Shown: positions 27,749 to 37,458, numbered from the stretch's first letter. The stretch: 64,000 bases of DNA from Nevskia ramosa DSM 11499 (GCF_000420645.1 NZ_ATVI01000005.1:914357-978356), one strand, 5' to 3'. Notes: generated from the sequence alone by a model not told the origin. Translations and numbers: made by a program.

Positions 27749-28395
27749 GCGCTGCCGCCTTTCGCCGTACCCGGATCAAGTTCTGCGGCTTCACGCGGGC
27801 TGATGATGTGGCTGTAGCGGTCGCGTTCGGCATCGATGCTGTCGGCCTGATCCTGGTTCCGCAAAGCCCGCGCGCCGTGAGTTTGGAAGTGGCGGCGGAG
27901 CTGAAAAAGACGATCCCGCCTCTGGTCAGCAGTGTGGTGCTGCTGCGCAATCCGGATGCCGCACTGGTTCACGAGGTATTGCGCCTGATCCGGCCGAGCC
28001 TGCTGCAGTTTCACGGCGAGGAATCTGCCGAGTTCTGCGCCAGCTTCGGCCATCCGTATTTGAAAGCGATCGCGATGCAGAACCAGACGCGCCCGTTGGC
28101 CGGGATCGCGGCCGAATACGCGACGGCGGCCGCGCTGCTGCTCGATGGCCACGCGCCGGGCGGCCTGGGAGGGCAGGGCGTGGCTTTCGACTGGCAGCAG
28201 GCGACCGCATCGGTTGCTCTTCCGATCATGCTGGCCGGCGGCATCCGGCCGGATAACGTCGCTGCAGCGATAGCGGCGGCGCGGCCTTTTGCCGTCGATG
28301 TTTCCAGCGGCATCGAAGCGGCGCCGGGCGTGAAGGATTCAGGCAAAATGCGCGACTTCGTGCGCGAGGTTCACCGCGCCGACCAGCTTCCCTGA
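27745..28395 (+). CDS. trpF: Phosphoribosylanthranilate isomerase
   Basis: TrpF catalyses the Amadori rearrangement in tryptophan synthesis. The 216-residue sequence starts at the ATG at 27745, overlapping truA by 4 bp, with the family N-terminus RIKFCGFTRADDVAVAVAFG, the LQFHGEE strand and the C-terminal LAGGIRPDNV phosphate-binding region followed by VDVSSGIE. The frame is open upstream inside truA, but only as a shadow. Confidence 0.96.
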   Translation: MSAAAFRRTRIKFCGFTRADDVAVAVAFGIDAVGLILVPQSPRAVSLEVAAELKKTIPPLVSSVVLLRNPDAALVHEVLRLIRPSLLQFHGEESAEFCASFGHPYLKAIAMQNQTRPLAGIAAEYATAAALLLDGHAPGGLGGQGVAFDWQQATASVALPIMLAGGIRPDNVAAAIAAARPFAVDVSSGIEAAPGVKDSGKMRDFVREVHRADQLP

Positions 28396-28416
28396 AATCG
28401 AGTTCCATCGCCTTAG

Positions 28417-29619
28417 ATGATCTACGAAAACCTGCCTGACGCCCGGGGCCATTTCGGCCCCTACGGTGGCCGTTTCGTCGCCGAAACCTTGATGGAGCCG
28501 CTGCGCGAGCTGGAAGCGGCCTACAACATGCTGAAGGTCGATCCGGCGTTCCGCGCCGAACTCGACAAGGATCTGGCGCTATATGTCGGCCGTCCAAGCC
28601 CGCTGTACCCCGCCGAGCGGCTCACGAAGAAATGGGGCGGCGCGCAGATTTTCCTGAAACGCGAAGACCTGAACCACACCGGCGCTCACAAGATCAACAA
28701 CACCGTGGGCCAGGCGCTGCTCGCCAAGCACCTCGGCAAGACCCGGATCATCGCGGAGACCGGCGCCGGCCAGCATGGCGTGGCGTCGGCAACGATCGCG
28801 GCTCGTCTGGGCCTGAAATGCGTGGTCTACATGGGTGCTGACGACGTCGAGCGGCAGAGTCCGAACGTCTATCGCATGAAGCTGCTCGGCGCCGAAGTGA
28901 TCCCGGTGCAGAGCGGCACCAAAACCTTGAAGGACGCGCTCAACGAAGCGCTGCGCGACTGGGTGACCAATGTCGACGACACCTTCTATGTCATCGGCAC
29001 CGTCGCCGGCCCGCATCCGTATCCGATGCTGGTGCGCGATTTCAATTCGGTGGTCGGCCGCGAAGTCATCACCCAATCGCAGAATCAGCTCGGCCGTCTG
29101 CCCGATGCGCTGGTCGCCTGCGTCGGCGGCGGCAGCAATGCCATCGGCCTGTTCCATCCGCTGATCCAGTACGACGAAGTCAAGATGTACGGCGTCGAAG
29201 CCGGCGGTGACGGCATCGAAACCGGCCGTCACGCAGCGCCGTTGTCAGCTGGCAAGCCGGGCGTGCTGCACGGCAATCGCACCTATGTGATGGCGGACGA
29301 CAATGGCCAGATCATCGGCACCCATTCGATCTCCGCCGGCCTCGACTATCCCGGCGTCGGCCCCGAGCACGCCTGGTTGAAGGACATCGGCCGGGTCAAC
29401 TACGTGTCGGTCACCGATGACGAGGCGCTCGAAGCCTTCCACGAGCTGACCCGTGTCGAAGGCATCATCCCGGCGCTCGAGCCTTCGCACGCGATCGCCT
29501 ACGCCAGGAAGCTCGCGCCGACGATGGCCAAGGACCAGATCATCGTCGTCAACCTGTCCGGCCGCGGCGACAAGGACATCTTCACGATCGCCAAGCGTGA
29601 AGGCATTTCGCTGCTGTAA
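28417..29619 (+). CDS. trpB: Tryptophan synthase beta chain
   Basis: TrpB condenses indole with serine using PLP. The 400-residue protein shows the PLP Lys K92 in [11 protein letters not shown], the KREDLNHTG substrate segment and the phosphate-binding loop VGGGSNAIG. It follows trpF by 21 bp and precedes trpA by 15 bp; the TrpA2B2 complex channels indole between the two subunits. Confidence 0.97.
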   Translation: MIYENLPDARGHFGPYGGRFVAETLMEPLRELEAAYNMLKVDPAFRAELDKDLALYVGRPSPLYPAERLTKKWGGAQIFLKREDLNHTGAHKINNTVGQALLAKHLGKTRIIAETGAGQHGVASATIAARLGLKCVVYMGADDVERQSPNVYRMKLLGAEVIPVQSGTKTLKDALNEALRDWVTNVDDTFYVIGTVAGPHPYPMLVRDFNSVVGREVITQSQNQLGRLPDALVACVGGGSNAIGLFHPLIQYDEVKMYGVEAGGDGIETGRHAAPLSAGKPGVLHGNRTYVMADDNGQIIGTHSISAGLDYPGVGPEHAWLKDIGRVNYVSVTDDEALEAFHELTRVEGIIPALEPSHAIAYARKLAPTMAKDQIIVVNLSGRGDKDIFTIAKREGISLL

Positions 29620-29634
29620 AGAAGAAAACAGAAC

Positions 29635-30444
29635 ATGAGCCGTATCGAAAGCACGCTGTCCGCATTGAAAGCGCGCAACGCCAAGGCGCTGATCCCGTTC
29701 ATCACCGCCGGTGATCCGCACCCGAGCCATACCGTCGGCCTGATGCATGCGCTGGTGGCGGGCGGGGCGGACATCATCGAGCTCGGCGTGCCGTTTTCGG
29801 ACCCGATGGCCGATGGCCCGACCATCCAGCTCGCCTGCGAGCGCGCGCTGATCCACAACACCAGCCTGTGGAACTGCTGCGCGATGGTTGCCGAGTTCCG
29901 CAAGACCGACAGCCGCACGCCAGTGGTGCTGATGGGCTATCTGAACCCGATCGAGACCCGCGGCCTGGAAGCGTTCTGCACGCTGGCCCGGGAATCCGGC
30001 GTCGACGGCGTGCTGATCGTCGATCTCGCAGTCGAGGAAGCGCCCGAGTTCGCGCCGAAGGTTCGCTCGTTCGGGCTCGATCTGATCTTCCTGCTGGCGC
30101 CGACCAGTTCCGATGCCCGCATCGAAGCGATCGCCCGCGAAGCCAGCGGCTACCTGTACTACGTGTCCCTGAAAGGCGTCACCGGTTCTGCCTCGCTGGA
30201 TATCGGCAGCGTCACCGCCAAGCTCGAGCAGATTCGCCGCCATACTGCCTTGCCGGTTGCAGTCGGCTTCGGCATTCGCGATGCTGAATCAGCCGCGAAA
30301 GTCGGTGCGGTGGCCGATGGCGTGGTGGTGGGCAGTGCGCTGGTGTCGCAGATTGAAAAGCACCAGTCGACGCCCGAAGTGCTGCCGGACCTGCTGAAAT
30401 CGCAACTCGCCCAGATGCGCGCCGCACTCGATGCCCTGAACTGA
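29635..30444 (+). CDS. trpA: Tryptophan synthase alpha chain
   Basis: TrpA cleaves indole-3-glycerol phosphate to indole. The 269-residue sequence contains the catalytic residues E49 and D60 in the motif [15 protein letters not shown], the FITAGDP N-terminal strand and the C-terminal phosphate-binding region PVAVGFGI. It ends the trp cluster and is followed by accD after 90 bp. Confidence 0.97.
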   Translation: MSRIESTLSALKARNAKALIPFITAGDPHPSHTVGLMHALVAGGADIIELGVPFSDPMADGPTIQLACERALIHNTSLWNCCAMVAEFRKTDSRTPVVLMGYLNPIETRGLEAFCTLARESGVDGVLIVDLAVEEAPEFAPKVRSFGLDLIFLLAPTSSDARIEAIAREASGYLYYVSLKGVTGSASLDIGSVTAKLEQIRRHTALPVAVGFGIRDAESAAKVGAVADGVVVGSALVSQIEKHQSTPEVLPDLLKSQLAQMRAALDALN

Positions 30445-30534
30445 AGTTCTGGCCTGATCGTTGCAAACCCTGTTGGAATCTCACCTGTTGAACTCCCAAG
30501 GTCGCCCCGACCTTCGCAAGCGGAAAACTCCTCG

Positions 30535-31434
30535 ATGAGCTGGCTTGAAAAAATCTCCGGATCGAAACTGCTGACCGGCGGCGTGCGCAAGAAGAGCGTC
30601 CCCGAAGGCTTGTGGATGAAGTGCGATTCCTGCCAGTCGGTGCTTTACCGAGCCGAGCTGGAGCGCACCCTGGAGGTCTGCCCGAAGTGCAGCGCCCATC
30701 GGCCGATCGCCGCCCGTGCGCGGATCAGCCACTTCCTGGATGCCGAACCGAAAGTCGAGATCGGCGCCCGGGTTCGGTCCACCGATCCGCTGAAGTTCAA
30801 GGACTCGCGCAAGTACACCGAGCGTCTGACCGAAGCCCGCGAGGACACCGACGAGGAAGATGCGCTGGTCGTCGTCCGCGGCCAGCTGATGGGCCTGCCG
30901 GTGGTGGTCTGCGTGTTCGAGTTCGGCTTCATGGGCGGCTCGATGGGCTCCGTGGTCGGCGAAAAATTCGTCCGCGGCGTCAACGCCGCGCTCGAACACG
31001 GCTGCCCGGTGATCTGCTTCGCCGCCTCGGGTGGCGCACGCATGCAGGAATCGCTGTTCTCGCTGATGCAGATGGCCAAGACCAGCGCCGCACTCGCCAA
31101 GCTTGCCGAGCGCGGCCTGCCGTTCATCTCGGTGCTGACCCATCCGACCATGGGTGGCGTGTCGGCATCGCTGGCGATGCTCGGCGACATCAACATCGCC
31201 GAACCGAAGGCGCTCATCGGTTTTGCCGGCCCGCGCGTGATCGAACAGACCGTGCGCCAGAAGCTGCCGGAAGGCTTCCAGCGCGCTGAATTCCTGCTCG
31301 AGAAGGGCGCCATCGACATGATCGTCGACCGCCGCGAGCTGCGCGAAAAGCTGCACCGCCTGCTGGCCATGCTGACCCACTTCGCGCCGGGCATCCCGGC
31401 TGTGTCCTCGCCGGGGGCCGGTGCCGCGCACTGA
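30535..31434 (+). CDS. accD: Acetyl-CoA carboxylase carboxyltransferase subunit beta
   Basis: AccD is the beta half of the carboxyltransferase that makes malonyl-CoA for fatty acid synthesis. The 299-residue protein has the N-terminal four-Cys zinc ribbon (C30, C33, C49, C52) and the crotonase-type carboxyltransferase fold with [17 protein letters not shown] and [11 protein letters not shown]. Its 3' end overlaps the folC start by 14 bp. Confidence 0.97.
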   Translation: MSWLEKISGSKLLTGGVRKKSVPEGLWMKCDSCQSVLYRAELERTLEVCPKCSAHRPIAARARISHFLDAEPKVEIGARVRSTDPLKFKDSRKYTERLTEAREDTDEEDALVVVRGQLMGLPVVVCVFEFGFMGGSMGSVVGEKFVRGVNAALEHGCPVICFAASGGARMQESLFSLMQMAKTSAALAKLAERGLPFISVLTHPTMGGVSASLAMLGDINIAEPKALIGFAGPRVIEQTVRQKLPEGFQRAEFLLEKGAIDMIVDRRELREKLHRLLAMLTHFAPGIPAVSSPGAGAAH

Positions 31435-32719
31435 CGGCGACGCGGCGGTCGCTTCAGGCGGCAGCACCGCGCGCAGTGACTGGCGGCTGGCCGACTGGCT
31501 GGCTTGGCAGGAACAGCTCAATCCCCGTTCGATCGAACTTGGGCTTACGCGCTCGCGCCTCGTGGCCGAGCGCCTGGGCCTGCTGAGCGCGCCCTGCATC
31601 ACGGCGACGATCACCGGCACCAACGGCAAGGGCTCGTCGGCGACGCTCGCGGCCGGCATCTGGCAGGCCGCCGGCTATCGCGTCGGCCGCTACCTGTCGC
31701 CGCACCTGTTGCGCTACAACGAACGCATCGCCATCGATGGCATCGAAGCCTCCGATGACGCGATCTGTGCCGCTTTTGCCGCGATCGATGGCGCACGCGG
31801 CGATCTTCCGCTGACCTATTTCGAGTTCGGCACCTTGGCGGCGCTGTGGCTGTTCCGCGAAGCCGGCTGCACGGTGCAGGTGCTGGAGGTCGGCCTTGGC
31901 GGACGGCTCGACGCGGTCAATATCGTCGATGCCGATGCCGCGCTGGTGACCAATATCGGTCTCGATCACACCGACTGGCTCGGCCCGGATCGCGACAGCA
32001 TCGGCCGCGAGAAAGCCGGCATCTATCGCGCGGGACGTGCCGCGATCTGCGCCGAGCATGAGCCGCCAGCCAGCGTCGAAGCGGAAGCGCGACGGATCGG
32101 CGCACGCTGGATCGCGGCTGGTCGGCAGTTCGATGTCGTCCGGAGCGATGCCGCCTGGAGCTGGAAAGGCGAAGGCGCCGAATACCGCGAGCTGCCGCTG
32201 CCGGCGCTGCCTGGTGCCTTCCAGATCGACAACGCTGCCGGCGTGCTGGCGCTGATCGAGGCGCTGCAGGGGCGCTTGCCGGTGGGCCGCAGCGCGATCG
32301 AAGCCGGCTTGCGTGGCCTGGTGCTGCCGGGGCGCTATCAGCGGCATGACGGGCTGATCCTCGATGTCGCCCACAACCTCGAATCGGCCACCGTGCTGGC
32401 CGCGCAGCTGCGCGCGGAGCCCTGCGCCGGTCGCACCTGGCTGGTGCTCGGCATGCTTGCCGACAAACCCGTCGCGGAGGCCTGCAGGGTGCTGGCGTCG
32501 GTCGTCGACGCGGTATGGTGTGCCCGCTTGCCGCCGCCGCGCGGGCTCGACGACGATCAGCTGGCCACCATCGCCAGACGGTCCGGCCTGGTTGCACACG
32601 CGGCCGGCACGGTCCGTGATGCAATAAGTGCCGCCCGCGCCGCCGCCGAACCGGGTGATCGCATCGTGGTCTGTGGATCGTTCCTGACCGTGGCAGCCGC
32701 ACTCGAGAACAGTCGATGA
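31421..32719 (+). CDS. folC: Bifunctional folylpolyglutamate / dihydrofolate synthase
   Basis: FolC adds glutamate to dihydropteroate and to folates. The 432-residue sequence has the ATP-binding loop [12 protein letters not shown], the [12 protein letters not shown] segment, [12 protein letters not shown] and the Mur-ligase C-domain with DVAHNLESA. The start is GTG 31421 inside the accD 3' end. The order accD-folC-SPOR protein is conserved in gammaproteobacteria. Confidence 0.95.
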   Translation: MPRTDGDAAVASGGSTARSDWRLADWLAWQEQLNPRSIELGLTRSRLVAERLGLLSAPCITATITGTNGKGSSATLAAGIWQAAGYRVGRYLSPHLLRYNERIAIDGIEASDDAICAAFAAIDGARGDLPLTYFEFGTLAALWLFREAGCTVQVLEVGLGGRLDAVNIVDADAALVTNIGLDHTDWLGPDRDSIGREKAGIYRAGRAAICAEHEPPASVEAEARRIGARWIAAGRQFDVVRSDAAWSWKGEGAEYRELPLPALPGAFQIDNAAGVLALIEALQGRLPVGRSAIEAGLRGLVLPGRYQRHDGLILDVAHNLESATVLAAQLRAEPCAGRTWLVLGMLADKPVAEACRVLASVVDAVWCARLPPPRGLDDDQLATIARRSGLVAHAAGTVRDAISAARAAAEPGDRIVVCGSFLTVAAALENSR

Positions 32720-33384
32720 ACGAAGTTTTTCGCCGCCGCCTGATTGGCCTCGCCGTCTTGCTGAGCCTGGCGTTCCTGCTGTCGCTGCTGCTGCCCGGCG
32801 CGCCGGCGCGCAACGAAGTCGAACCGTCGACCACGGTCAGCCTCAGCGGCGAGAGCCTGCAGGTGACCGAAGCCGATGCCGTGCCGCCGCCGGATGACTA
32901 CACCTCGCCTGAATCGGCGGCGAATCCGGATGAGCGACCGGACGACGAGGCGGTCATTTCCGATCTGAGCAGTGATGAAGCCGAGGCGCCAAGCGCTGCG
33001 AAGCCGACGGCCGAAGTCGCCAAGCCGGTTGCGCCGAAGCCTGCTGCAAAGCCGCCAGCGCCGGTCGTGGTGCCGAAATCCAAGCCGGCCGAAGCAGTGG
33101 CTCCTCCGCCGAAGCCCGCGGTGGCCGAGAAGCCGGCTGCCGCTGGCTGGTACGTGCAGATCGGCAGCTTTGCCGAAGCCGGCACGGCGACGACGATCGT
33201 CAACCTGATCGGCAAGCAGGGCCATCGCGGCCAGATCAGCAAGATCACTGGCGCCAACGGCAAGACCCTGCATCGAGTGCGCGCCGGCCCTTATTCCACC
33301 GAAGCCGCCGCCCGCAGCGCCCAGGCCCGGCTGGCTACCCAGGGCTATCCGCAGACCCGAGTCGTATCGGAGGCATCGCGTTGA
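32716..33384 (+). CDS. SPOR-domain membrane protein (DedD-like)
   Basis: The 222-residue protein has one N-terminal transmembrane helix (about 8-28), a Pro/Ala/Lys-rich periplasmic linker (about 60-140) and a C-terminal SPOR domain starting at GWYVQIGSFAEAG (about 145-220). SPOR domains bind denuded septal peptidoglycan. By architecture and position after folC it corresponds to DedD, a cell-division protein. The start overlaps folC by 4 bp. The cvpA and purF genes that usually follow are absent here; tRNA genes stand in their place. Confidence 0.92.
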   Translation: MNEVFRRRLIGLAVLLSLAFLLSLLLPGAPARNEVEPSTTVSLSGESLQVTEADAVPPPDDYTSPESAANPDERPDDEAVISDLSSDEAEAPSAAKPTAEVAKPVAPKPAAKPPAPVVVPKSKPAEAVAPPPKPAVAEKPAAAGWYVQIGSFAEAGTATTIVNLIGKQGHRGQISKITGANGKTLHRVRAGPYSTEAAARSAQARLATQGYPQTRVVSEASR

Positions 33385-33418
33385 ACGCCGTCTGCGCCTA
33401 GAATGCGCGCGCGGTCAC

Positions 33419-33547
<129 letters not shown>

Positions 33548-33683
33548 CCGATCGGCAGCGAGAGAGGGATTCGAAGCCGCGGAAGCGGCCAGGCCCGAAG
33601 GAACGAATCCCAAGCGGCAAGTAGTGAGCATGGGGAGATTCGAAGCCGCTTCAGCGCAATCGAACCCAAGAACACCAATCAAA
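33548..33683. repeat. Inverted fragment of tRNA-Ser 3' end and short direct repeats
   Basis: Bases 33560-33575 are the exact reverse complement of 33484-33499, the T-arm and acceptor part of tRNA-Ser, so the palindrome around the hairpin extends into the tRNA gene. The 12-mer ATTCGAAGCCGC occurs twice in direct orientation (33569-33580 and 33638-33649). No gene is apparent. This looks like debris from duplication or from an integration event at the tRNA. Confidence 0.6.
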
Positions 33684-33760
33684 GCGCCCGTAGCTCAGTC
33701 GGATAGAGCATCGGCCTTCTAAGCCGAGGGTCACTGGTTCGAATCCAGTCGGGCGCGCCA
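33684..33760 (+). tRNA. tRNA-Arg (anticodon TCT)
   Basis: A complete cloverleaf of 77 nt is visible: acceptor GCGCCCG / CGGGCGC, D-arm GCTCAGTCGGATAGAGC, anticodon stem TCGGC / GCCGA around CTTCTAA, T-arm CTGGTTCGAATCCAG and an encoded CCA at 33758-33760. Anticodon TCT reads AGA/AGG arginine codons, which are rare in a genome of this composition. Confidence 0.95.
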
Positions 33761-34006
33761 ACTTGATACCTCCCTGAGCACCACGAGCTCAAGCGTTTTT
33801 CGTCCGCCAGCCGGACACAGCCCAGCCCTATCAACGTGATTCCTCGAGATGCCCGACATCAGGGTCGATGCGGCTCGTCGGCAACCGTGCTGGAGATAGT
33901 GCGTCTCGCGGGCATTGGGCGTGCTGCAGAATTTCCCGGGGTATGCCCGCGTGCTGCAACCGTAGCAGCATGATATTGCCGACCGTCACCGATCGAGTTC
34001 GAACTC

Positions 34007-34459
34007 ATGACTGAAACCATTTACGACGCGCTGCGTGAAAGTCACGTGCGCCAGCGGTCCCTGTGCAGAAAGCTTCTGCTGTCGAAGCCACATACCGAGC
34101 AGCGCATCGCGATTTTCACCGAGTTGCGGATCGAGCTTGCGGCCCATGCGGCGGCAGAAGAGCGCTACCTGTACGTGCCCATCCTGATGGACGACATGGG
34201 TCTGTCATCGTCCCGCCACGCGCTGCATGAGCATCATCAGATCGACGAGCTGGTCGAAGAACTGCAGGTAATCGATCATTCAGGCCGCGGGTGGATGGCG
34301 ACCGCGCACAAGCTTTCGGAGAAGGTTCATCACCATCTTCGCGAGGAAGAGAAGAAATTCTTCCAGGTGTCCGGGAAAATCCTCACGGACAAGCAGAAGG
34401 AGCGCGGAGCGAAGCAGTATCGAAAGGACCACGCACGCATGCTGAAAATGCTCGGGTAG
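34007..34459 (+). CDS. Hemerythrin-like HHE domain protein
   Basis: The 150-residue helical protein has the spaced His/Glu pattern of HHE-type hemerythrins: RESHVRQR, an AAHAAAEERYLYVPI segment, HALHEHHQIDELVEEL and HHHLREEEKKFF. Such proteins bind a di-iron centre and are linked to oxygen, nitric oxide or iron handling. The gene stands alone, 246 bp downstream of tRNA-Arg, where I see no other feature, and is convergent with the small gene at 34664-34951. Confidence 0.85.
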   Translation: MTETIYDALRESHVRQRSLCRKLLLSKPHTEQRIAIFTELRIELAAHAAAEERYLYVPILMDDMGLSSSRHALHEHHQIDELVEELQVIDHSGRGWMATAHKLSEKVHHHLREEEKKFFQVSGKILTDKQKERGAKQYRKDHARMLKMLG

Positions 34460-34663
34460 GAATGATCTGGCCGGCCGGCAAGAGCCTTCGCCTTGTCTCC
34501 AGCGGCGTTCATACCCGCTCGACTCACCAGGCGTCTGGCGAATTCGCTGGATTTACTTCCGTGCTTCGCGATCGGCCCGATTCGATTTGCGCGCGGGTAC
34601 GTTCAGACGGGCTGCGTCATCAAACGAGCGGCCCTGATGGTCTCGTCTGACCTGGAGGCGTTC

Positions 34664-34951
34664 CTAAGGCTTCTTGGCTTTCGCGCGCGGCTTTTCCGGC
34701 TCTCCGCAATGCCTGCCGGTATAGATTGCCAGCCCGACCGTCTGACCCTCCTCGCGATGGACGCCAACCATCGCCGCATCGCAGCTGCTGACGCAGATGT
34801 TGGCGGGGATGTTGGTCCGATTGAACCGGACCGATGCTGCCGGTTGATTGACCTTCACGAAGCAGCGCGGCAGCGGACTGGCGGTTGGCTTCGGGGTCGG
34901 GGCTGAGGAAGACACGGCAAGCGCAGCGGCGAAAGCCAGCAGCCCGGTCAT
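34664..34951 (-). CDS. Small exported Cys-containing hypothetical protein
   Basis: From the ATG at 34951 the frame gives 95 residues: a signal peptide (MTGLLAFAAALAVSSSA), four Cys in the mature part (PRCFVKV, NICVSSCDA, GRHCGEP) and a Lys-rich tail (KPRAKAKKP). I do not recognise the family. The frame is open upstream to 35098, but that part has no signal-peptide logic. No good ribosome binding site is seen before 34951, so the gene call is tentative. Confidence 0.45.
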   Translation of the reverse strand: MTGLLAFAAALAVSSSAPTPKPTASPLPRCFVKVNQPAASVRFNRTNIPANICVSSCDAAMVGVHREEGQTVGLAIYTGRHCGEPEKPRAKAKKP

Positions 34952-35108
34952 TGAGGGGATTCCAGATCGAAGCGCCGGATAGCGCAGGGCGATTAGGAAG
35001 CCAAAGACTGTCCGCGGGTGGAGGGCTCCGAACGAACGGCGCCATTTCTCCGTCCAGCGAGCGATGACGCTTCGCCGCGGCCCGATTGCGAACACCAAAA
35101 GTGAGCAG

Positions 35109-35140
35109 GATCACGGTTGCGCTGCACCATTGCCGTGATC
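35109..35140. promoter_or_regulatory. Dyad, possible enhancer-binding-protein site
   Basis: Perfect 8-bp inverted arms GATCACGG and CCGTGATC are spaced so that their centres are 24 bp apart, about two helical turns. The site is about 180 bp upstream of the sigma-54-like core, a normal distance for a sigma-54 activator. It does not match the NtrC consensus as I know it. An activator role is inference. Confidence 0.35.
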
Positions 35141-35317
35141 GTTGTTGCCCATGCCGGGTCTTCGGATGACCGCGCGGACCCTGTTCGACTGCGCTGAAAT
35201 CAACTTCACCTGAATCGACTCGAAATTTTTTCTCAAGACAGGTTGCTGATCTGCAGTCATTTTTTTGCCATCGATCGGTCATGTCTAGAACAATCGGTCG
35301 GCACGCTGCTGCGAACA

Positions 35318-35333
35318 TGGCATATCGCTTGCT
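35318..35333 (+). promoter_or_regulatory. Candidate sigma-54 (RpoN) promoter core
   Basis: The 16-mer TGGCATATCGCTTGCT fits the RpoN consensus TGGCAYRN4TTGCW at every specified position, with the invariant GG and GC elements 12 bp apart (starts at 35319 and 35331). Transcription would begin near 35344, giving a leader of about 74 nt before the ECF sigma ATG at 35418. The match and position are directly seen; activity is inference. Confidence 0.6.
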
Positions 35334-35417
35334 TAGTCCCTGTCAGGCACAAGGGGCGGAGCGTTCTTTCGGAACCTCCGGGTGCCATTTCGGTGGCGGT
35401 GAACAGGGCGAACAGCT

Positions 35418-36005
35418 ATGGGAATTTTTTCGCTGGCGGCTGCTACGACGACGTTCACATCGGCCGTTGAGGAGAATGTCCGGCCTGCGCTTTCAGTGGA
35501 CGCGGTGATCCGCGAAAACCACGGCGCGCTGGTCAATTTCCTGCGGCGCCGGATGAGAACGCCGGAAGATGCCAATGACGTTGCGCAGGAAGCGTACGTC
35601 CGCATGATGCATTACGAGGGCGCACGCGATATCCATTCGCCGTCGTCACTGCTGTTTCGCATCGCAACCAATGTCGCCAATGACTTTGCCCGCGCCGATC
35701 AGTCGCGACGGGTCAGCGATCAATGCAACATCGATGATCACGAACTGGCGTCTCACGAGCCCTCCGCGGAGCGGCAGATTGCCGGCTGCGAGGATCTGGC
35801 GACGCTGCTGGTGGCGATCCGGCAACTGCCTGCGAAGTGTCAGCAGGTGTTTCTGCTGAGCCGGGTCAAGCACATGACCTATCCGGAGATAGCCAAACAC
35901 TGCGGCATCAGCGTCAAGATGGTGGAGAAGCACATCAGCCACGCGCTGGCCGTGTGCATGAAGAAGGTAGGTGAAAACGATCGCCATCCGTCTAAGAGAA
36001 TGTAG
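35418..36005 (+). CDS. FecI-type ECF RNA polymerase sigma factor
   Basis: The 195-residue protein has sigma region 2 (HGALVNFLRRRM, EDANDVAQEAYVRMM, SLLFRIATNVANDF) and region 4 (LATLLVAIRQLPAKCQQVFLLS with the HTH YPEIAKHCGISVKMVEKHI). This is the FecI type that works with FecR and an STN-containing outer-membrane receptor, both encoded next. It should direct transcription of the receptor genes and perhaps of the downstream TonB and amidase genes. The gene is preceded by a sigma-54-like core, an unusual input for a FecI-type factor, which is normally controlled by iron repression. Confidence 0.93.
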   Translation: MGIFSLAAATTTFTSAVEENVRPALSVDAVIRENHGALVNFLRRRMRTPEDANDVAQEAYVRMMHYEGARDIHSPSSLLFRIATNVANDFARADQSRRVSDQCNIDDHELASHEPSAERQIAGCEDLATLLVAIRQLPAKCQQVFLLSRVKHMTYPEIAKHCGISVKMVEKHISHALAVCMKKVGENDRHPSKRM

Positions 36006-36025
36006 CCCGGTTGCAACGACGCGTT

Positions 36026-36055
36026 GGAGCGACCGTTCGATGACGGAATCGCTCC
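36026..36055 (+). terminator. Hairpin after the ECF sigma gene
   Basis: Arms GGAGCGA (36026-36032) and TCGCTCC (36049-36055) pair, with a further CCGT/ACGG pairing inside. No T-tract follows. It may attenuate readthrough into fecR or simply structure the leader. Confidence 0.3.
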
Positions 36056-36207
36056 GGTAGTCACACGCTTTCCGGAGAATCTGCGGATACCAGCAGACAG
36101 CTATTGGCCCGGACCCTGACAAAGGAGTCGTCGGCTCGGATCGCGGTGAAATGGCCAGAATATCGGCCGGAATCGCCGTTGCCCTCGGGCAATGGCAGAA
36201 TTGGACG

Positions 36208-37203
36208 ATGAACAGCCAACAAGAAAGACAATTGCTGGACGAGAGCGCCCATTGGGCTGCTCGTCTGGCGTCGCCGGAGTGCACGGCGGAGGAGCGAAAA
36301 GCATTTGAATCCTGGCGCTCGCGCAGCCCGGCGCATGCGCGTGCCTGGACGATGGTTGATCGTGTCGACCAGGGCTTCAACCAGCTCGCCACCGATAACG
36401 CGGAACTGCTGGCGATGGCCGATGCTGCGTTTGCAGACAGTGCCGCGCCGCGTCGTGACTATCGTCGCTGGCTGCCGATGGCGCTTGCCGCGAGTGTCGC
36501 CGCCGTCGGCATGTTCGTCACTGCCGTGACTGTGCTGCGACCATCTGCCGGCGTGTCGATGTACGCCAGTGCCGATGCTGCCGATGGCCGCCGCAGCCTG
36601 ACGCTCGATGACGGTTCGACGATCGAGCTCGATGTCAACAGCGCCATCGAAGTGGAGATGACCGCCGCCGAGCGCCGCGTCGTGCTGTTGCGCGGGCGGG
36701 CGCTTTTCCAGGTTGCACACGATTCGGCGCGGCCGTTCTCGGTGGTTGCCGGCGCCGGCCGCACGGTGGCGCTGGGCACGCGCTTCCAGGTCGATCATCA
36801 CAATGATTCGGTTGCCGTCACGCTTACCGAAGGTTCTGTTTCGGTTACTGGTCTCGGCAATCTCGATGGTCAGGCCGAGTTGCTGCAGCCGGGCGAGCAA
36901 TTGAGTTACGCAGTGGAGCCACGTGCCTGGAGCAAGCAGGTGGTCGATGTTCAGGCAGTGACCGGCTGGGAACGCGGCCGCCTGGTGTTTCACGGCACGC
37001 CGTTGTCCGAGGCGCTGGCCGAGGTCAATCGCTACGTCGATCGGCCGATCCGTCTCGATGATCAGTCGCTGGCAGTGCTGCCGGTCAGCGGCAATTTCAT
37101 CGCCGGCGACAGCGATCTGGTGGTTTCAGCGCTGCTGCAGACCTTGCCGATCAGCGCTGATGAACGGGGTGGGGAAATCCTGCTTCGAAGCCGCAGCAAC
37201 TGA
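36208..37203 (+). CDS. FecR-family anti-sigma factor / signal transducer
   Basis: From the ATG at 36208 the product is 331 residues: a cytoplasmic N-terminal DUF4880-type domain with LLDESAHWAARLASP and AFESWRSRSPAHARAW, one transmembrane helix (about 88-108) and a periplasmic FecR domain (DGRRSLTLDDGSTIELD, RALFQVAHDSARPFSV) with a C-terminal STN-like part (GTPLSEALAEVNRYV). FecR relays the signal from the receptor STN domain to the sigma factor. An upstream ATG at 36151 would add 19 residues that do not fit the family start. The gap to the sigma gene is 202 bp. Confidence 0.93.
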   Translation: MNSQQERQLLDESAHWAARLASPECTAEERKAFESWRSRSPAHARAWTMVDRVDQGFNQLATDNAELLAMADAAFADSAAPRRDYRRWLPMALAASVAAVGMFVTAVTVLRPSAGVSMYASADAADGRRSLTLDDGSTIELDVNSAIEVEMTAAERRVVLLRGRALFQVAHDSARPFSVVAGAGRTVALGTRFQVDHHNDSVAVTLTEGSVSVTGLGNLDGQAELLQPGEQLSYAVEPRAWSKQVVDVQAVTGWERGRLVFHGTPLSEALAEVNRYVDRPIRLDDQSLAVLPVSGNFIAGDSDLVVSALLQTLPISADERGGEILLRSRSN

Positions 37204-37254
37204 TATCGCGGCACGGCGCCGCACCACGCGGCGGCTGCTGGACGCTGATTCCCG

Positions 37255-37270
37255 TGGCATGAAGTGTGCG
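37255..37270 (+). promoter_or_regulatory. Weak sigma-54-like element upstream of the STN receptor
   Basis: TGGCATGAAGTGTGCG has the invariant GG and GC doublets at the right 12-bp spacing but GTGCG in place of TTGCW. It lies about 190 bp upstream of the receptor start. Given the mismatches it may be coincidence; an ECF-dependent promoter is more expected here and I could not identify its -35/-10 confidently. Confidence 0.2.
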
Positions 37271-37458
37271 TCAGATCACGCACAGACCGCTCGTTTCTCT
37301 CCGACTTGAAACTAGCGTGCCGCCGTTCATCGGCGACACGTAGGGTGCCTGCGGTCCGGCAGGCTCTTAGGCATTGTCCTGCCGCAGCCGATCCGCAAAC
37401 CGAATGTCCGGTATGTGGAGGGAGGTAGGGCGGTCCTTGGCTGCATTCGTCGCATTCG

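Larger units (their letters stand above)
34952..35417. promoter_or_regulatory. Regulatory region upstream of the ECF sigma gene
   Basis: These 466 bp carry no convincing gene from the chosen start of the minus-strand neighbour. They contain a dyad (35109-35140), two A/T-rich tracts around 35220-35270 (GAAATTTTTTCTC and CATTTTTTTGCC) and a sigma-54 type core at 35318-35333. The A/T-rich tracts stand out against the surrounding high G+C and would allow DNA bending between an upstream activator and the promoter. Confidence 0.55.

Noticed and set aside
33569-33649. Short direct repeats considered as a CRISPR remnant
   Set aside because: Only two 12-mers with unequal context; there is no regular array and no cas gene.
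33684-34006. A possible genomic island boundary at tRNA-Arg
   Set aside because: No integrase gene and no direct repeat of the tRNA 3' end were found downstream in the window.
34493-34906. A plus-strand open frame after the hemerythrin-like gene
   Set aside because: It has no signal or domain and overlaps the better-supported minus-strand small exported protein.
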